From Ruminococcaceae bacterium UBA6434 (lineage in GTDB: Bacteria; Bacillota; Clostridia; Oscillospirales; Acutalibacteraceae), in assembly GCA_002437245.1 (NCBI GenBank), contig DJOQ01000034.1:1-64000 (forward strand): a stretch of 64,000 bases of DNA, read 5' to 3'. The notes beneath the pieces were generated by a model. The model did no database searches. It was not told where the DNA came from and saw nothing but the letters and a program-made list of their open reading frames with translations. Below, piece after piece: positions 27,407-35,699 of this stretch (its first letter is position 1; each line of letters begins with the position of its first letter). Made by a program: the position numbers and the translations under genes.

Positions 27407-27631
27407 ATGACTCTTGATATGCTGAAAAACGGTGAAACGGCTGTAATTAAAACGGTAGGCGGAGAGGGCGCACTCAGACTGCGCTTCCTTGATATGGGGC
27501 TTATTCCGCGTACGGCTGTAACTCTTCAAAAGACCGCGCCCATGGGCGACCCGATAGAAATAAGGGTCAGAGGATATGAATTGACGCTCAGAAAAGCCGA
27601 CGCGAAACTTATAGAAGTAGAAAAGGCGTAA
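27407..27631 (+). CDS. feoA: Ferrous iron transport protein A
   Basis: Small SH3-like cytosolic partner of FeoB, 74 residues. LRLRFLDMGLIPRTAVTLQ and the closing ELTLRKADAKLIEV strand pattern are typical. ATG 27407 with GCGGAGG 6 nt upstream is preferred over longer readings. 34 nt from feoB. Confidence 0.92.
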   Translation: MTLDMLKNGETAVIKTVGGEGALRLRFLDMGLIPRTAVTLQKTAPMGDPIEIRVRGYELTLRKADAKLIEVEKA

Positions 27632-27665
27632 TACGGTTAAAATTCGGAAAGGTAAAGGATAGTAA

Positions 27666-29672
27666 ATGATATTTGCACTTGCAGGGAATCAAAACTGCGG
27701 TAAAACAACACTTTTTAATGCGTTGACAGGCTCAAATCAGCACGTCGGAAATTTTCCCGGCGTTACGGTTGACCAAAAAATGGGAAGCATAAAGGGGGCA
27801 AAAAATTGCTCCGTTGTCGATCTTCCCGGTATTTATTCGATAAGGCCGTATACACAAGAGGAGATAGTTTCGCGTGACTTTATACTTGACGGCAAGCCCG
27901 ACGGAATAATTAACATAGTCGACGCCACAAATATTGAGCGCAATCTCTATTTGACCTTGCAGCTTTTGGAGCTTAACCTGCCCATGGTGCTGGCACTCAA
28001 TATGATGGACGAAGTCAGGGCAAACGGCGGAACGGTCGATGTCAAAAAACTCAGCGAGAGCCTCGGCATACCGGTAATTCCGATAAGCGCCGCAAAAAAC
28101 GAGGGCGTTTCGGAGCTTTCGGATAAAATGGTATACGTCGCAAAAAATCGGGTCTTGCCGAAAAGAATAGATTTTTGCTCCGATGGCCCCGTGCACCGCT
28201 GTATTCACGCAGTAGCCCACGTAATAGAGGACCATGCGCGAAGCATATCGGTTCCTCCGAGGTTTTGTGCCACAAAGCTTATAGAGGGCGACGAATATTT
28301 TGCCGATAAACTCGGTCTTGATAAAAACGAACGCGAGCTTATTGAGCACAGCGTTGTGGAAATGGAGCATGATACCGGTCTTGACCGCAATGCGGCGCTT
28401 GCCGATATGCGCTATACGTTTATTGAGAAAGCGGTTGCGGGTTCGGTGGTTAAGTGCCATGAGAGCCGCGAACATAAACGAAGCGTAAAAATAGATAAGA
28501 TTCTTACGGGAAAATATACGGCTCTGCCGGTGTTTTTCGGCGTAATGTTCCTTGTGTTCTGGCTCACCTTTAATGTTATAGGTTCGCGCCTTTCCGACCT
28601 GCTGTCGCTCGGTATAGACGCGCTTACGGACCTATGCGACAGAGGACTTACCGCATACGGAATAAATCCGATAGTTCACAGCCTTATTATCGACGGTATA
28701 TTTGCCGGAGTGGGAAGCGTTTTGAGCTTTTTGCCGATAATAGTTACACTGTTCTTCTTCCTGTCAATACTTGAGGATACAGGATATATGGCGCGCGTTG
28801 CTTTCGTTATGGATAAGCTTCTCAGAAAAATAGGACTTTCGGGCAGAAGCTTTGTCCCCATGCTCATAGGCTTCGGTTGCTCCGTGCCTGCGATAATGGC
28901 AACGAGAACGCTCTCCTCGGACCGCGACCGCAAAATGACTATCCTTTTAACTCCGTATATGAGCTGTTCAGCAAAAATACCGATATATGCCGTGTTTACG
29001 GCGGCGTTCTTTACGAAATACCGCGCGCTTGTTATGATAGGGCTTTATGCCACGGGTATACTTCTCGGCATAATTGTTGCGCTGATATTAAAAAGAACCG
29101 CTTTCCGCGGCGAACCCGTACCGTTTGTAATGGAGCTTCCCAATTACCGTATGCCATCGCCGAAAAGCGTCTTTCTGCTGCTTTGGGAAAAAGCGCGCGA
29201 TTTTCTGCAAAGGGCATTTACCGTAATTTTCCTTGCGACAATTATAATCTGGTTTTTGCAGTCGTTTGATACAAGGCTCAATGTTGTGGACGACAGTGCG
29301 AACAGCCTGCTCGCTATGATAGGCAAATTTATAGCACCGATATTTAAACCTCTCGGTTTCGGTGATTGGCGCGCCGTAACGGCGCTTATATCGGGCTTTA
29401 CCGCAAAAGAAGCCGTTGTAAGTACGCTGTCGGTTCTTATGAATACGGGTACGGCGCAGCTCGGAACGGTTCTTCCGAGCCTGTTTACGGGGCTTTCGGC
29501 TGTCAGCTTTCTTGTGTTTACCCTTTTGTATACACCGTGCGTTGCGGCTGTTGCCACCATCAAAAAAGAGCTCGGTTCGCGCATTAAAACCGTGGGCGTC
29601 GTATTTATGCAGTGCGCCGTCGCCTACATAGCGTCGTTTATTGTTTACAATGTGGGAGGCCTTTTCGTATGA
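27666..29672 (+). CDS. feoB: Ferrous iron transporter FeoB
   Basis: GTP-driven Fe(II) uptake in the membrane. N-terminal G domain with G1 GNQNCGKT at residues 7-14, G3 DLPG, G4 NMMD; a GDP-dissociation-inhibitor helical region to ~270; then the transmembrane core with Gate/Nucleoside-recognition segments (GFGCSVPAIMATR, and SGFTAKEAVVSTL). 668 residues is normal. The stop overlaps the following small gene by 4 nt (ATGA). Presence suggests anaerobic ferrous iron acquisition. Confidence 0.97.
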   Translation: MIFALAGNQNCGKTTLFNALTGSNQHVGNFPGVTVDQKMGSIKGAKNCSVVDLPGIYSIRPYTQEEIVSRDFILDGKPDGIINIVDATNIERNLYLTLQLLELNLPMVLALNMMDEVRANGGTVDVKKLSESLGIPVIPISAAKNEGVSELSDKMVYVAKNRVLPKRIDFCSDGPVHRCIHAVAHVIEDHARSISVPPRFCATKLIEGDEYFADKLGLDKNERELIEHSVVEMEHDTGLDRNAALADMRYTFIEKAVAGSVVKCHESREHKRSVKIDKILTGKYTALPVFFGVMFLVFWLTFNVIGSRLSDLLSLGIDALTDLCDRGLTAYGINPIVHSLIIDGIFAGVGSVLSFLPIIVTLFFFLSILEDTGYMARVAFVMDKLLRKIGLSGRSFVPMLIGFGCSVPAIMATRTLSSDRDRKMTILLTPYMSCSAKIPIYAVFTAAFFTKYRALVMIGLYATGILLGIIVALILKRTAFRGEPVPFVMELPNYRMPSPKSVFLLLWEKARDFLQRAFTVIFLATIIIWFLQSFDTRLNVVDDSANSLLAMIGKFIAPIFKPLGFGDWRAVTALISGFTAKEAVVSTLSVLMNTGTAQLGTVLPSLFTGLSAVSFLVFTLLYTPCVAAVATIKKELGSRIKTVGVVFMQCAVAYIASFIVYNVGGLFV

Positions 29673-29824
29673 ATACCGCAGATATTGTGATTATCTGCAT
29701 TTTGCTGGCGGCAGTTGCGGCGGCAACGATTTATATAGTCAGACGCCGCAAAAAGGGCAAATGTATTGGCTGCTCGGGTAATTGCGCTTCTTGTGCCGTG
29801 TCGTCAAAAAATAAAAATCGCTGA
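29669..29824 (+). CDS. FeoB-associated Cys-rich membrane protein
   Basis: 51 residues: one transmembrane segment (about 5-22), a basic stretch RRRKKGK, then CIGCSGNCASC, four cysteines that could bind iron or form a cluster. It matches the small FeoB-associated family found 3' of feoB in Clostridia. It starts within the feoB stop (ATGA overlap) with GGGAGG upstream, so it is translationally coupled. Its function in Fe(II) transport is not established. Confidence 0.88.
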   Translation: MNTADIVIICILLAAVAAATIYIVRRRKKGKCIGCSGNCASCAVSSKNKNR

Positions 29825-29850
29825 ATTAAAATTTTAAAAATCGGTATGAT

Positions 29851-29891
29851 AAAAAGGGTCCGTAAAACGAAAGCTTTTACAGACCCTTTTT
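29851..29891 (+). terminator. Terminator of the feo operon (shared-core family)
   Basis: 17-position stem with one mismatch, 7-nt loop, flanked by A5 and T5, so it can act in both directions between the convergent feo operon and the DUF1540 gene. Confidence 0.92.
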
Positions 29892-29912
29892 GCGAACTAT
29901 AAAACCGTGAGC

Positions 29913-30071
29913 TTACTTTTTCTCGTAGCTTTTGCAGAAATGCGGATCCTGAATCTGCTGATTTGTGCATGAGCAATCATGAGTTACCTCAATAACGCTC
30001 TTGTCGCAGCCGCAGCCGGCAGTGTTGTGTACACACTCGCATACGTCGCATTTTACGCCTTTGTTTTCCAT
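29913..30071 (-). CDS. DUF1540-type small Cys-rich protein
   Basis: 52 residues reading MENKGVKCDVCECVHNTAGC then GCDKSVIEVTHDCSC and on to QDPHFCKSYEKK. Eight cysteines arranged as in DUF1540 proteins (VKCxVxxCVxN...CxxxxIxV), which are small presumed metal-binding proteins of Firmicutes, some linked to spores. Very strong SD GGGAGGTGAC. Convergent with the feo operon, sharing its bidirectional terminator. Function unknown. Confidence 0.82.
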   Translation of the reverse strand: MENKGVKCDVCECVHNTAGCGCDKSVIEVTHDCSCTNQQIQDPHFCKSYEKK

Positions 30072-30208
30072 AATGTCACCTCCCGTAAGATGATATTATA
30101 TTTTGCGCAAATATAAATTCTTTATACGGCAAAGTGACAGGCAAAATCGAATTTTTCGGATAAAATTTCCAAACGATCTTTTTAAATAAAGTTCATATGA
30201 AAGAGCGT

Positions 30209-30991
30209 TCAATTCGCGGCGGCATTTTTGATTTGTTTGCCGGCGGAATCTATTTTGTAATCGCTGTCGTATATAAGCTCGCTCACCGTAACAAACGAAT
30301 AGCCCTTTTTCTCAAGCTCTGTGAGAATTCGGTCGAGTGCGTCGGGTGTGTTTTTTATATCGTTGTGAAAGAGTATAATTGAACCGCACTCGGTCTTTTC
30401 CGTTACGCGCTTTACTATTTCGTCGGTGTCGAGCCCTTTCCAGTCAAGCGAATCGACGGACCATTGTATTGTTTTCATATCCAGCTTTGTTGCGGCATTT
30501 ATGGTGTCGTCGGAATAATCGCCCGACGGAGCACGCAAAAGAACGGGTGAAACGCCTATGGCTTTTTTTATTGATTCATTGCAAAGTGTTATATCGTTTA
30601 TCGTTTCATCTTTCGAAAGACGCGAATACATCTTGTGCGACGCAGAGTGGTTCCCTATCTCGTGCCCGGCGGCATAAAATGCCTTTACGCTGTCGGGGTA
30701 TTTTTCCGCCCATTCCCCGACGACGAAAAATGTAGCCTTGGCGTTATGGCTTTTTAAAATTTCTATGAGCCTTTCCGTGTCGTCGGCACCCCATGCCGCG
30801 TCAAATGTGACGGCTACCCTTTTTTCGTCTGTTTCAACGCAGTAAATCGGTACAAGCTTTCCGTCTGCTGTTGCCGCGGCGGCTTTAAGATTGTTTTTTC
30901 TGCCGTAAACCCCGAATGCGGTGAGAAGTAAAGACAAAACGACGGCGGTTAGTGCGGTAAGGCTTCTCTTAGTCAAAATTATATATTTCAA
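30209..30991 (-). CDS. Polysaccharide deacetylase, PdaB-like
   Basis: NodB-homology deacetylase (carbohydrate esterase 4), 260 residues with one N-terminal transmembrane segment (~10-30). The first motif reads TFDAAWGADDT, the PdaB-type variant of TFDD; GNHSASH holds the metal histidines; RAPSGDYSD and WSVDSLDW follow. PdaB proteins act in spore cortex formation or maintenance in Bacillus; here that is inferred. The start is TTG at 30991, lying in the U-tract of the upstream gene's terminator hairpin, whose 3' arm carries the AAAGGGGG SD. Confidence 0.85.
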   Translation of the reverse strand: MKYIILTKRSLTALTAVVLSLLLTAFGVYGRKNNLKAAAATADGKLVPIYCVETDEKRVAVTFDAAWGADDTERLIEILKSHNAKATFFVVGEWAEKYPDSVKAFYAAGHEIGNHSASHKMYSRLSKDETINDITLCNESIKKAIGVSPVLLRAPSGDYSDDTINAATKLDMKTIQWSVDSLDWKGLDTDEIVKRVTEKTECGSIILFHNDIKNTPDALDRILTELEKKGYSFVTVSELIYDSDYKIDSAGKQIKNAAAN

Positions 30992-31028
30992 AAAATACCC
31001 CCTTTCATACTAAGTGTATGAAGGGGGT
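30990..31028 (-). terminator. Terminator hairpin overlapping the pdaB-like translation start
   Basis: On the minus strand TACCCCCTTCATAC pairs with GTATGAAAGGGGGTA (one bulged base), followed by six T. The 3' arm is also the SD, and the T-run includes the TTG start codon of the downstream deacetylase gene. Confidence 0.8.
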
Positions 31029-31042
31029 AAAGCTTTAAGACT

Positions 31043-31828
31043 TTATTCGGCTATCGGTTCGCTCTCTTTTTCACGAAGCTCGCGAAGTTCTTTTTCTATG
31101 GATTCCTCCATTGACGGCTCGGTAGCTTTTCTGTTTTTGAATTTCTTTGATACCGCAATGTTGATTATAACATTTGCGAGGAACAATGCTATTCCCACCG
31201 CAAAGAACGGGGAGACGGAACCTGTAACTATGTTGACGCTTGTTTCGCCCGAGGCATTTAAAAAGGCGTAAACGAAGTATGCCGAAAGTCCCCAAAAAAC
31301 GGTGCTTAAGGCATTTAATACCGTGTCGGCTTTGCTGCTTAGCGACATCGACGCTATCAGCACTACAAAGAAATTCACAACTCCGAGTGCGACAGCCAAA
31401 AATGCAAATCCCACGCCGAGGAACATTTTTATAAAAACACCGCCGAGCGCTTCGCCGTGTATCAGCGAAAGCGACGCTTTTATATCAAATTTGGTCATAT
31501 AGTTAAGTATAAATGTAAGGAACGAAACGCTCTCGGTCTTTTCGTAAAACGGGAAGTCGAGAGTGATTTTTGCAAGCGGCACAACGAGAGCCACAAGCGG
31601 CAAAAGCGTAAAAACAAGGCGTATTATCATAAGAGGGGAGCCTACCGTGCCGTATTTGAAGTTGCTCACTTTATAGTGCAGTTTTGCAAAAGCCGTCTCG
31701 GCTGTGTCGGCGTCTTTTTCAAGCCTCTCCTCCCATTTGTAGTTGGGAATATTGACTCCGCAGTGTTTACATTCGGCGCGGAAGTTGTACCAATGAAGCC
31801 TTGCTCCGCATTTAGGGCATTTTGCCAT
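31043..31828 (-). CDS. Zinc-ribbon multipass membrane protein, function unknown
   Basis: 261 residues. N-terminal zinc ribbon with CPKCGARL at residues 3-10 and CKHCGVNIP about 15 residues later, then five or so transmembrane segments (clear ones near 55-75, 105-160, 170-190, 200-225) and a charged Glu/Arg-rich tail. I do not recognise a family. ATG 31828 with GAGGA upstream fits better than TTG 31837. It follows the GH51 gene by 21 nt, so it is probably part of the LCP-GH51 transcription unit, and ends at the hairpin before the deacetylase. Confidence 0.7.
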   Translation of the reverse strand: MAKCPKCGARLHWYNFRAECKHCGVNIPNYKWEERLEKDADTAETAFAKLHYKVSNFKYGTVGSPLMIIRLVFTLLPLVALVVPLAKITLDFPFYEKTESVSFLTFILNYMTKFDIKASLSLIHGEALGGVFIKMFLGVGFAFLAVALGVVNFFVVLIASMSLSSKADTVLNALSTVFWGLSAYFVYAFLNASGETSVNIVTGSVSPFFAVGIALFLANVIINIAVSKKFKNRKATEPSMEESIEKELRELREKESEPIAE

Positions 31829-31849
31829 AATTCTCAATCCTCTTTATTA

Positions 31850-33355
31850 TTATTTGTTTTTTGTTTTTATAAGCCTTATTACATTCCATGAAAACGGCTT
31901 TAAAACAGCGTGTGCCGTTTTGCCGTCAACCGTTGGAATTTCTCCGTTTACCGGATAAACGTTTATTTTGTCAAATCCGTTGACCGCGTTTTTGTCAAAG
32001 CCGTACATCTCAATATGCTCTTTGCCAGAGAAGCTTTCGAGGTCCAAAAGATTTATGCACATATCGCAGCTTTCTTCCGGGTCTCTGTTTACCGCGAATA
32101 CGGTAAGCGTGTTGCCGTCATCGCTTAAAACCGCAACGGAGTCTACATCGGGAACATCCGTAAACTCTTTTGTATCGTGCTTGCCGCAGACTGTGTTTGA
32201 GAGTAAAACGGTTCCTCTGCCGTAATTCGACGCATGCATAAACGGGTAGAAGATGGTTTGCTCAAAAACTCCGCCGCCGTTTTCGGTCATAATCGGAGCT
32301 ATGACGTTTACAAGCTGTGCAAGGCACGCAACCTTAACTCTGTCGGCGTGCTTTAACAGAGTTATCAGCATAAGTCCGACCAAAAGCGCGTCCTCAAACG
32401 TGTATACGTCCTCGAGCTGGTGCGGAGCGGTGCTCCATTTTTCAACCTCGTCGCCGTTTGAATGGAACCATACGTTCCACTCGTCAAACGAGAGATTAAC
32501 GGTGTGATTTGAGTGTTTTCTGCCCTTTACGGAATCGCAAATGCAAACTACGGTCTTTATAAATTCATCCATAGCCATGCTCTTTGCGAGGAAGCTCTGC
32601 GTGTCGCCGAGCTTGTTGTCGTAATATTGATGGAGCGATATGTAGTCCACGCTGTCGTAGGCTATGTCAAGGCAGGTGTCCTCCCACTTGCCGAAGGTTT
32701 TCATATGGTCGTTGGAGCTGCCGCAAATTACGGTTTCGATTGAATCGTCCGTAAGCTTCATAGCCTTTGACGTCTGATCCGCCAAAAAGGCGTATTCTTT
32801 CGCTTCTTTGTGACCGAGCTGCCAGCCGCCGTCCATCTCGTTGCCGAGACACCACAGCTTTATGCCGTAGGGCTTTTCCGCACCGTTTTTGCGGCGCATA
32901 TCGCTGTAATAGGTGCCGCCGGGGTGATTGCAGTATTCAACAAGATTTCTTGCGTCCTCGGCTCCGCGAAGCCCGAGATTTACAGCCATCATACAAGACG
33001 TGTCGGCCTTTTTGCACCACTTCATAAATTCGTCCGTGCCGAAGAGATTGGGCTCCGTAACGCCCCAGGCGAGTTCAAGCCTTTTCGGTCTTTCGCTCAC
33101 GGGTCCTACGCCGTCCTCCCACCTGTAACCGGAAACAAAATTTCCGCCGGGGTAGCGCACTATCGGTACGCGAAGCTTTTTAACTTCGTCGATAACGTCT
33201 TTTCTGAATCCGTCTTCGTCGGCGCAGGGGTGACCGGGTTCATATATTCCGCCGTATACGGCTCTGCCGAGGTGTTCTATAAAAGAACCGAAGATTCTGT
33301 CGTCAACCTTGCCTACTTTAAATTCGCCGGCAAGTGATAATTCGGCTTTTTTCAT
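31850..33355 (-). CDS. Alpha-L-arabinofuranosidase, GH51
   Basis: Retaining exo-arabinofuranosidase that releases L-Ara from arabinoxylan or arabinan oligosaccharides. Acid/base E173 in CLGNEMDGG and nucleophile E292 in SFDEWNVW. No signal peptide, so it works inside the cell on imported oligosaccharides. 501 residues is typical. SD AGGAGA. It lies 18 nt after the LCP gene on the same strand, with no sugar transporter nearby. Its grouping with cell-wall genes rather than a sugar locus is unusual. Confidence 0.93.
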   Translation of the reverse strand: MKKAELSLAGEFKVGKVDDRIFGSFIEHLGRAVYGGIYEPGHPCADEDGFRKDVIDEVKKLRVPIVRYPGGNFVSGYRWEDGVGPVSERPKRLELAWGVTEPNLFGTDEFMKWCKKADTSCMMAVNLGLRGAEDARNLVEYCNHPGGTYYSDMRRKNGAEKPYGIKLWCLGNEMDGGWQLGHKEAKEYAFLADQTSKAMKLTDDSIETVICGSSNDHMKTFGKWEDTCLDIAYDSVDYISLHQYYDNKLGDTQSFLAKSMAMDEFIKTVVCICDSVKGRKHSNHTVNLSFDEWNVWFHSNGDEVEKWSTAPHQLEDVYTFEDALLVGLMLITLLKHADRVKVACLAQLVNVIAPIMTENGGGVFEQTIFYPFMHASNYGRGTVLLSNTVCGKHDTKEFTDVPDVDSVAVLSDDGNTLTVFAVNRDPEESCDMCINLLDLESFSGKEHIEMYGFDKNAVNGFDKINVYPVNGEIPTVDGKTAHAVLKPFSWNVIRLIKTKNK

Positions 33356-33373
33356 TTTATGTCTCCTGAAAAG

Positions 33374-34732
33374 TTATTTCTTCTTGGATTTCTCGGTCGT
33401 GGTTTCTTCTTTTGACGTGTCCGCCTTTTCGTATATGAAAGTGCGCAGTGCCGAGACGTTTTTATCCATATCTATCGACAGGACGTTGCCGGCGGCTTTT
33501 TTAACGCTCTTCCAGCTTCCGTCAATCGGAATCTGCATTTGGGCAATGTCATATTTCATATATTTTACGGAGCTCTTGGCAAGACTTAAAAGCTCGTCCT
33601 TGGTAAGGTCGGTTTCAATCATCGGCATAACCTTTTCGGCTATCGAATAAATCGCCGTCGGATTTGACTTTGCCTTGTCTATAATAGCCGTTATCATCTT
33701 GCGCTGACGCTGTGTTCGGTAGAAGTCGCTGTCGAGATAGCGCATACGGCTGTACCAAAGCGCCTGCATACCGCTGAAGTGATTTACGCCCGCGCTTATG
33801 TTTCCGGAGAAAGCGTCTTTTTCCGCCTGAGTCATATTGTAACGCGCGTTTATGTAGTTTGCTTCTTTTTCGGTGACGTCAATGTCAACGCCGCCGAGCT
33901 CGTCGATTATAGTGGTAAACATATCAAAGTTGACGAGCATATAGTTATCTATATCCACCTTGAAATTGTATTCTAATGTGTCCACAAGAAGCTGGCGGCC
34001 GCCGTGGCTCTGCGCCGCGTTTATCTTGTTCCATCTCCAGCCGGGAATTTCAACATATGTGTCGCGGAGAACGGAGGTGAGCTTTAACTGCTTGTTCTTT
34101 TCGTCAATGGAAAGAATCATCATAGTGTCGGACCTTGTGCTGTCCGAGCTCTCGCCCTCGCGCGCGTCAACACCTATCAGAAGAATGTTGCGAACGGAAT
34201 CGGAATGTGCAAGCTTTGATGAATCTATGTATTGATTTTCCTGAAGCGGAGAGTAGTTAACTTCGCCGAGAAGTTTTTTAGCCTGAAAATACACAACCGC
34301 GGCAAAGCATACGCAAAGAGCCAGTATTACCGCTATTATTATGCCTACCGCCTTTCCGGCACTGTGGCTGTGAGCTTTCTTTTCTTTGGTCTGCTTACCG
34401 CTTGAAATATCGGTAAAGCCGTGTTCGTCGGAAACCCTTTTTGCTCTGCTGTTTGCGGCTTTGTTGTAGTTATAGCTGTAAGGCTTAACTTCGGGATTTG
34501 TGTTTATCTCCCTGTGGCGCGGAACGGGAACTTCGTCCGCCTGCCCACCACGGTTCGGCTCGTCGTTTCTTCCCGTGAAGAAATCCTCAAAATCGTTTTC
34601 GCTTTTTTTCCCGGAAGAAACCGCGCGACCCTCTTCTTCGCTGTCGCTGTATATATCTTCGTAACCGTCCTTTTTGGAAGAACTGTAAATATCTTCAAAC
34701 TCGTTATTGCCGAACTTTTTGTCATCTGCCAT
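33374..34732 (-). CDS. LytR-CpsA-Psr (LCP) cell-wall glycopolymer ligase
   Basis: Membrane-bound phosphotransferase that attaches teichoic-acid-like or capsular polymers to peptidoglycan. A long acidic, low-complexity cytoplasmic N terminus (~130 residues, repeats of EDIYS) precedes one transmembrane segment (VGIIIAVILALCVC...) and the LCP domain with LLIGVDAREGESSDSTRSDTMM, arginine-rich SMRY/RTQRQRKM-type phosphate-binding segments. 452 residues from ATG 34732 with AAAGGGTG upstream; a longer reading to 34903 is not supported. Promoter at 34774-34802. Confidence 0.92.
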   Translation of the reverse strand: MADDKKFGNNEFEDIYSSSKKDGYEDIYSDSEEEGRAVSSGKKSENDFEDFFTGRNDEPNRGGQADEVPVPRHREINTNPEVKPYSYNYNKAANSRAKRVSDEHGFTDISSGKQTKEKKAHSHSAGKAVGIIIAVILALCVCFAAVVYFQAKKLLGEVNYSPLQENQYIDSSKLAHSDSVRNILLIGVDAREGESSDSTRSDTMMILSIDEKNKQLKLTSVLRDTYVEIPGWRWNKINAAQSHGGRQLLVDTLEYNFKVDIDNYMLVNFDMFTTIIDELGGVDIDVTEKEANYINARYNMTQAEKDAFSGNISAGVNHFSGMQALWYSRMRYLDSDFYRTQRQRKMITAIIDKAKSNPTAIYSIAEKVMPMIETDLTKDELLSLAKSSVKYMKYDIAQMQIPIDGSWKSVKKAAGNVLSIDMDKNVSALRTFIYEKADTSKEETTTEKSKKK

Positions 34733-34773
34733 AATTGACACCCTTTCACACAATAGCTCATTATAATGAATAC

Positions 34774-34802
34774 ATTTTATCGTAAATTGCGGCTTTTCAC
34801 AA
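34774..34802 (-). promoter_or_regulatory. Promoter for the LCP gene
   Basis: TTGTGA, 17-bp spacer, TAAAAT on the minus strand. Confidence 0.6.
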
Positions 34803-34894
34803 TCCCTTTTAGTTAAAATTTTTACAAAAAGAGTAATTTTTAATATCATTTTAAATAATAAGGCTTGTTTTGCGGCATAAAGTGTAATTTTGTC

Positions 34895-34923
34895 TTGAAA
34901 CAAACGGAGAAACCCTGTATAAT
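34895..34923 (+). promoter_or_regulatory. Promoter for the Nudix gene
   Basis: TTGAAA, 17-bp spacer, perfect TATAAT; ~30 nt before the start codon. Confidence 0.8.
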
Positions 34924-34952
34924 ATCTTCAGATTTTTCTAAGGAGAACCACG

Positions 34953-35684
34953 ATGCTGGGAAAGTTTGTCAAAGTGAGGGTCACAAGACCCATAGGATTC
35001 TTTGACGGCAACAGCAAGACGCAGTACCGCCTTAATTACGGTACGGTCGAAAGCGGACTTGAGCCGCACTCTCCCGTTAAGGGCGCCTTTATTATGGGCA
35101 TAAATCATCCGGTCAGTAATTTTGACGGCAGGGTGATTGCCGCCGTTAAAGTACCTAAGACAAAAGGCGTAGTTATTGTTGTGTCGCCAAAGAGCAAAAG
35201 ATTTATTGTGAACGATGTGCGCGACGCGCTCTCGTTTATCTACAAAAAAGGTTCTTATTCCGTAGATTGCCTTTACGAGCGCAGCTGCGGCGCGATAGTT
35301 TACCGCGAAATAGCAGGCGAAAGAAGATTTCTGCTTATAAAAAACAAGCGCAGCGCAAATTGGGGTTTCCCAAAAGGTCACGTTGAAGACGGCGAGACCA
35401 ATGAGGATACCGCGAGACGCGAAGTTCTTGAAGAAACGGGGCTTCATATAGATATTATTCCAGAATTCAAGAGCCGTTCGGAGTATAAAATTCAGGGCAG
35501 AATAGAAAAAACGGTTATAATCTACATCGCCTCCACAAAGGATACAAGAACCGTTATTCAGCCGGAGGAGATTGAGGATTACATCTGGTTAAGCTACGAT
35601 AACGCTTACAAAACCCTTAATTATGAAAATGATAAGGCTATACTCAAAAAAGCAAAGGCTTATTTGACGGAACACTCTATCTGA
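34953..35684 (+). CDS. Nudix hydrolase with N-terminal pseudo-pyrophosphatase domain
   Basis: 243 residues in two parts. Residues ~5-95 resemble the core of family I inorganic pyrophosphatase (VRVTRPIG, YRLNYGTVES, FIMGINHPVSNFDGRVIAAVK), but where the enzyme has its catalytic Asp cluster (DGEELDAY type) this protein has HSPVKGAF, so it should be inactive. Residues ~110-243 are a Nudix domain whose full box (G142-x5-E148-x7-R156-E157-xx-E160-E161-x-G163) is intact, of the Ap4A/NTP hydrolase type. I infer a diphosphate-linked-nucleotide hydrolase with a ligand-binding or structural N-terminal domain. It lies 15 nt before the next gene. Confidence 0.85.
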   Translation: MLGKFVKVRVTRPIGFFDGNSKTQYRLNYGTVESGLEPHSPVKGAFIMGINHPVSNFDGRVIAAVKVPKTKGVVIVVSPKSKRFIVNDVRDALSFIYKKGSYSVDCLYERSCGAIVYREIAGERRFLLIKNKRSANWGFPKGHVEDGETNEDTARREVLEETGLHIDIIPEFKSRSEYKIQGRIEKTVIIYIASTKDTRTVIQPEEIEDYIWLSYDNAYKTLNYENDKAILKKAKAYLTEHSI

Positions 35685-35699
35685 TTAAAGGAGAACTAT

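Noticed and set aside
27732..28475. 247-codon open frame opposite feoB
   Set aside because: Antisense to the FeoB G domain; no initiation signal and no recognisable domain.
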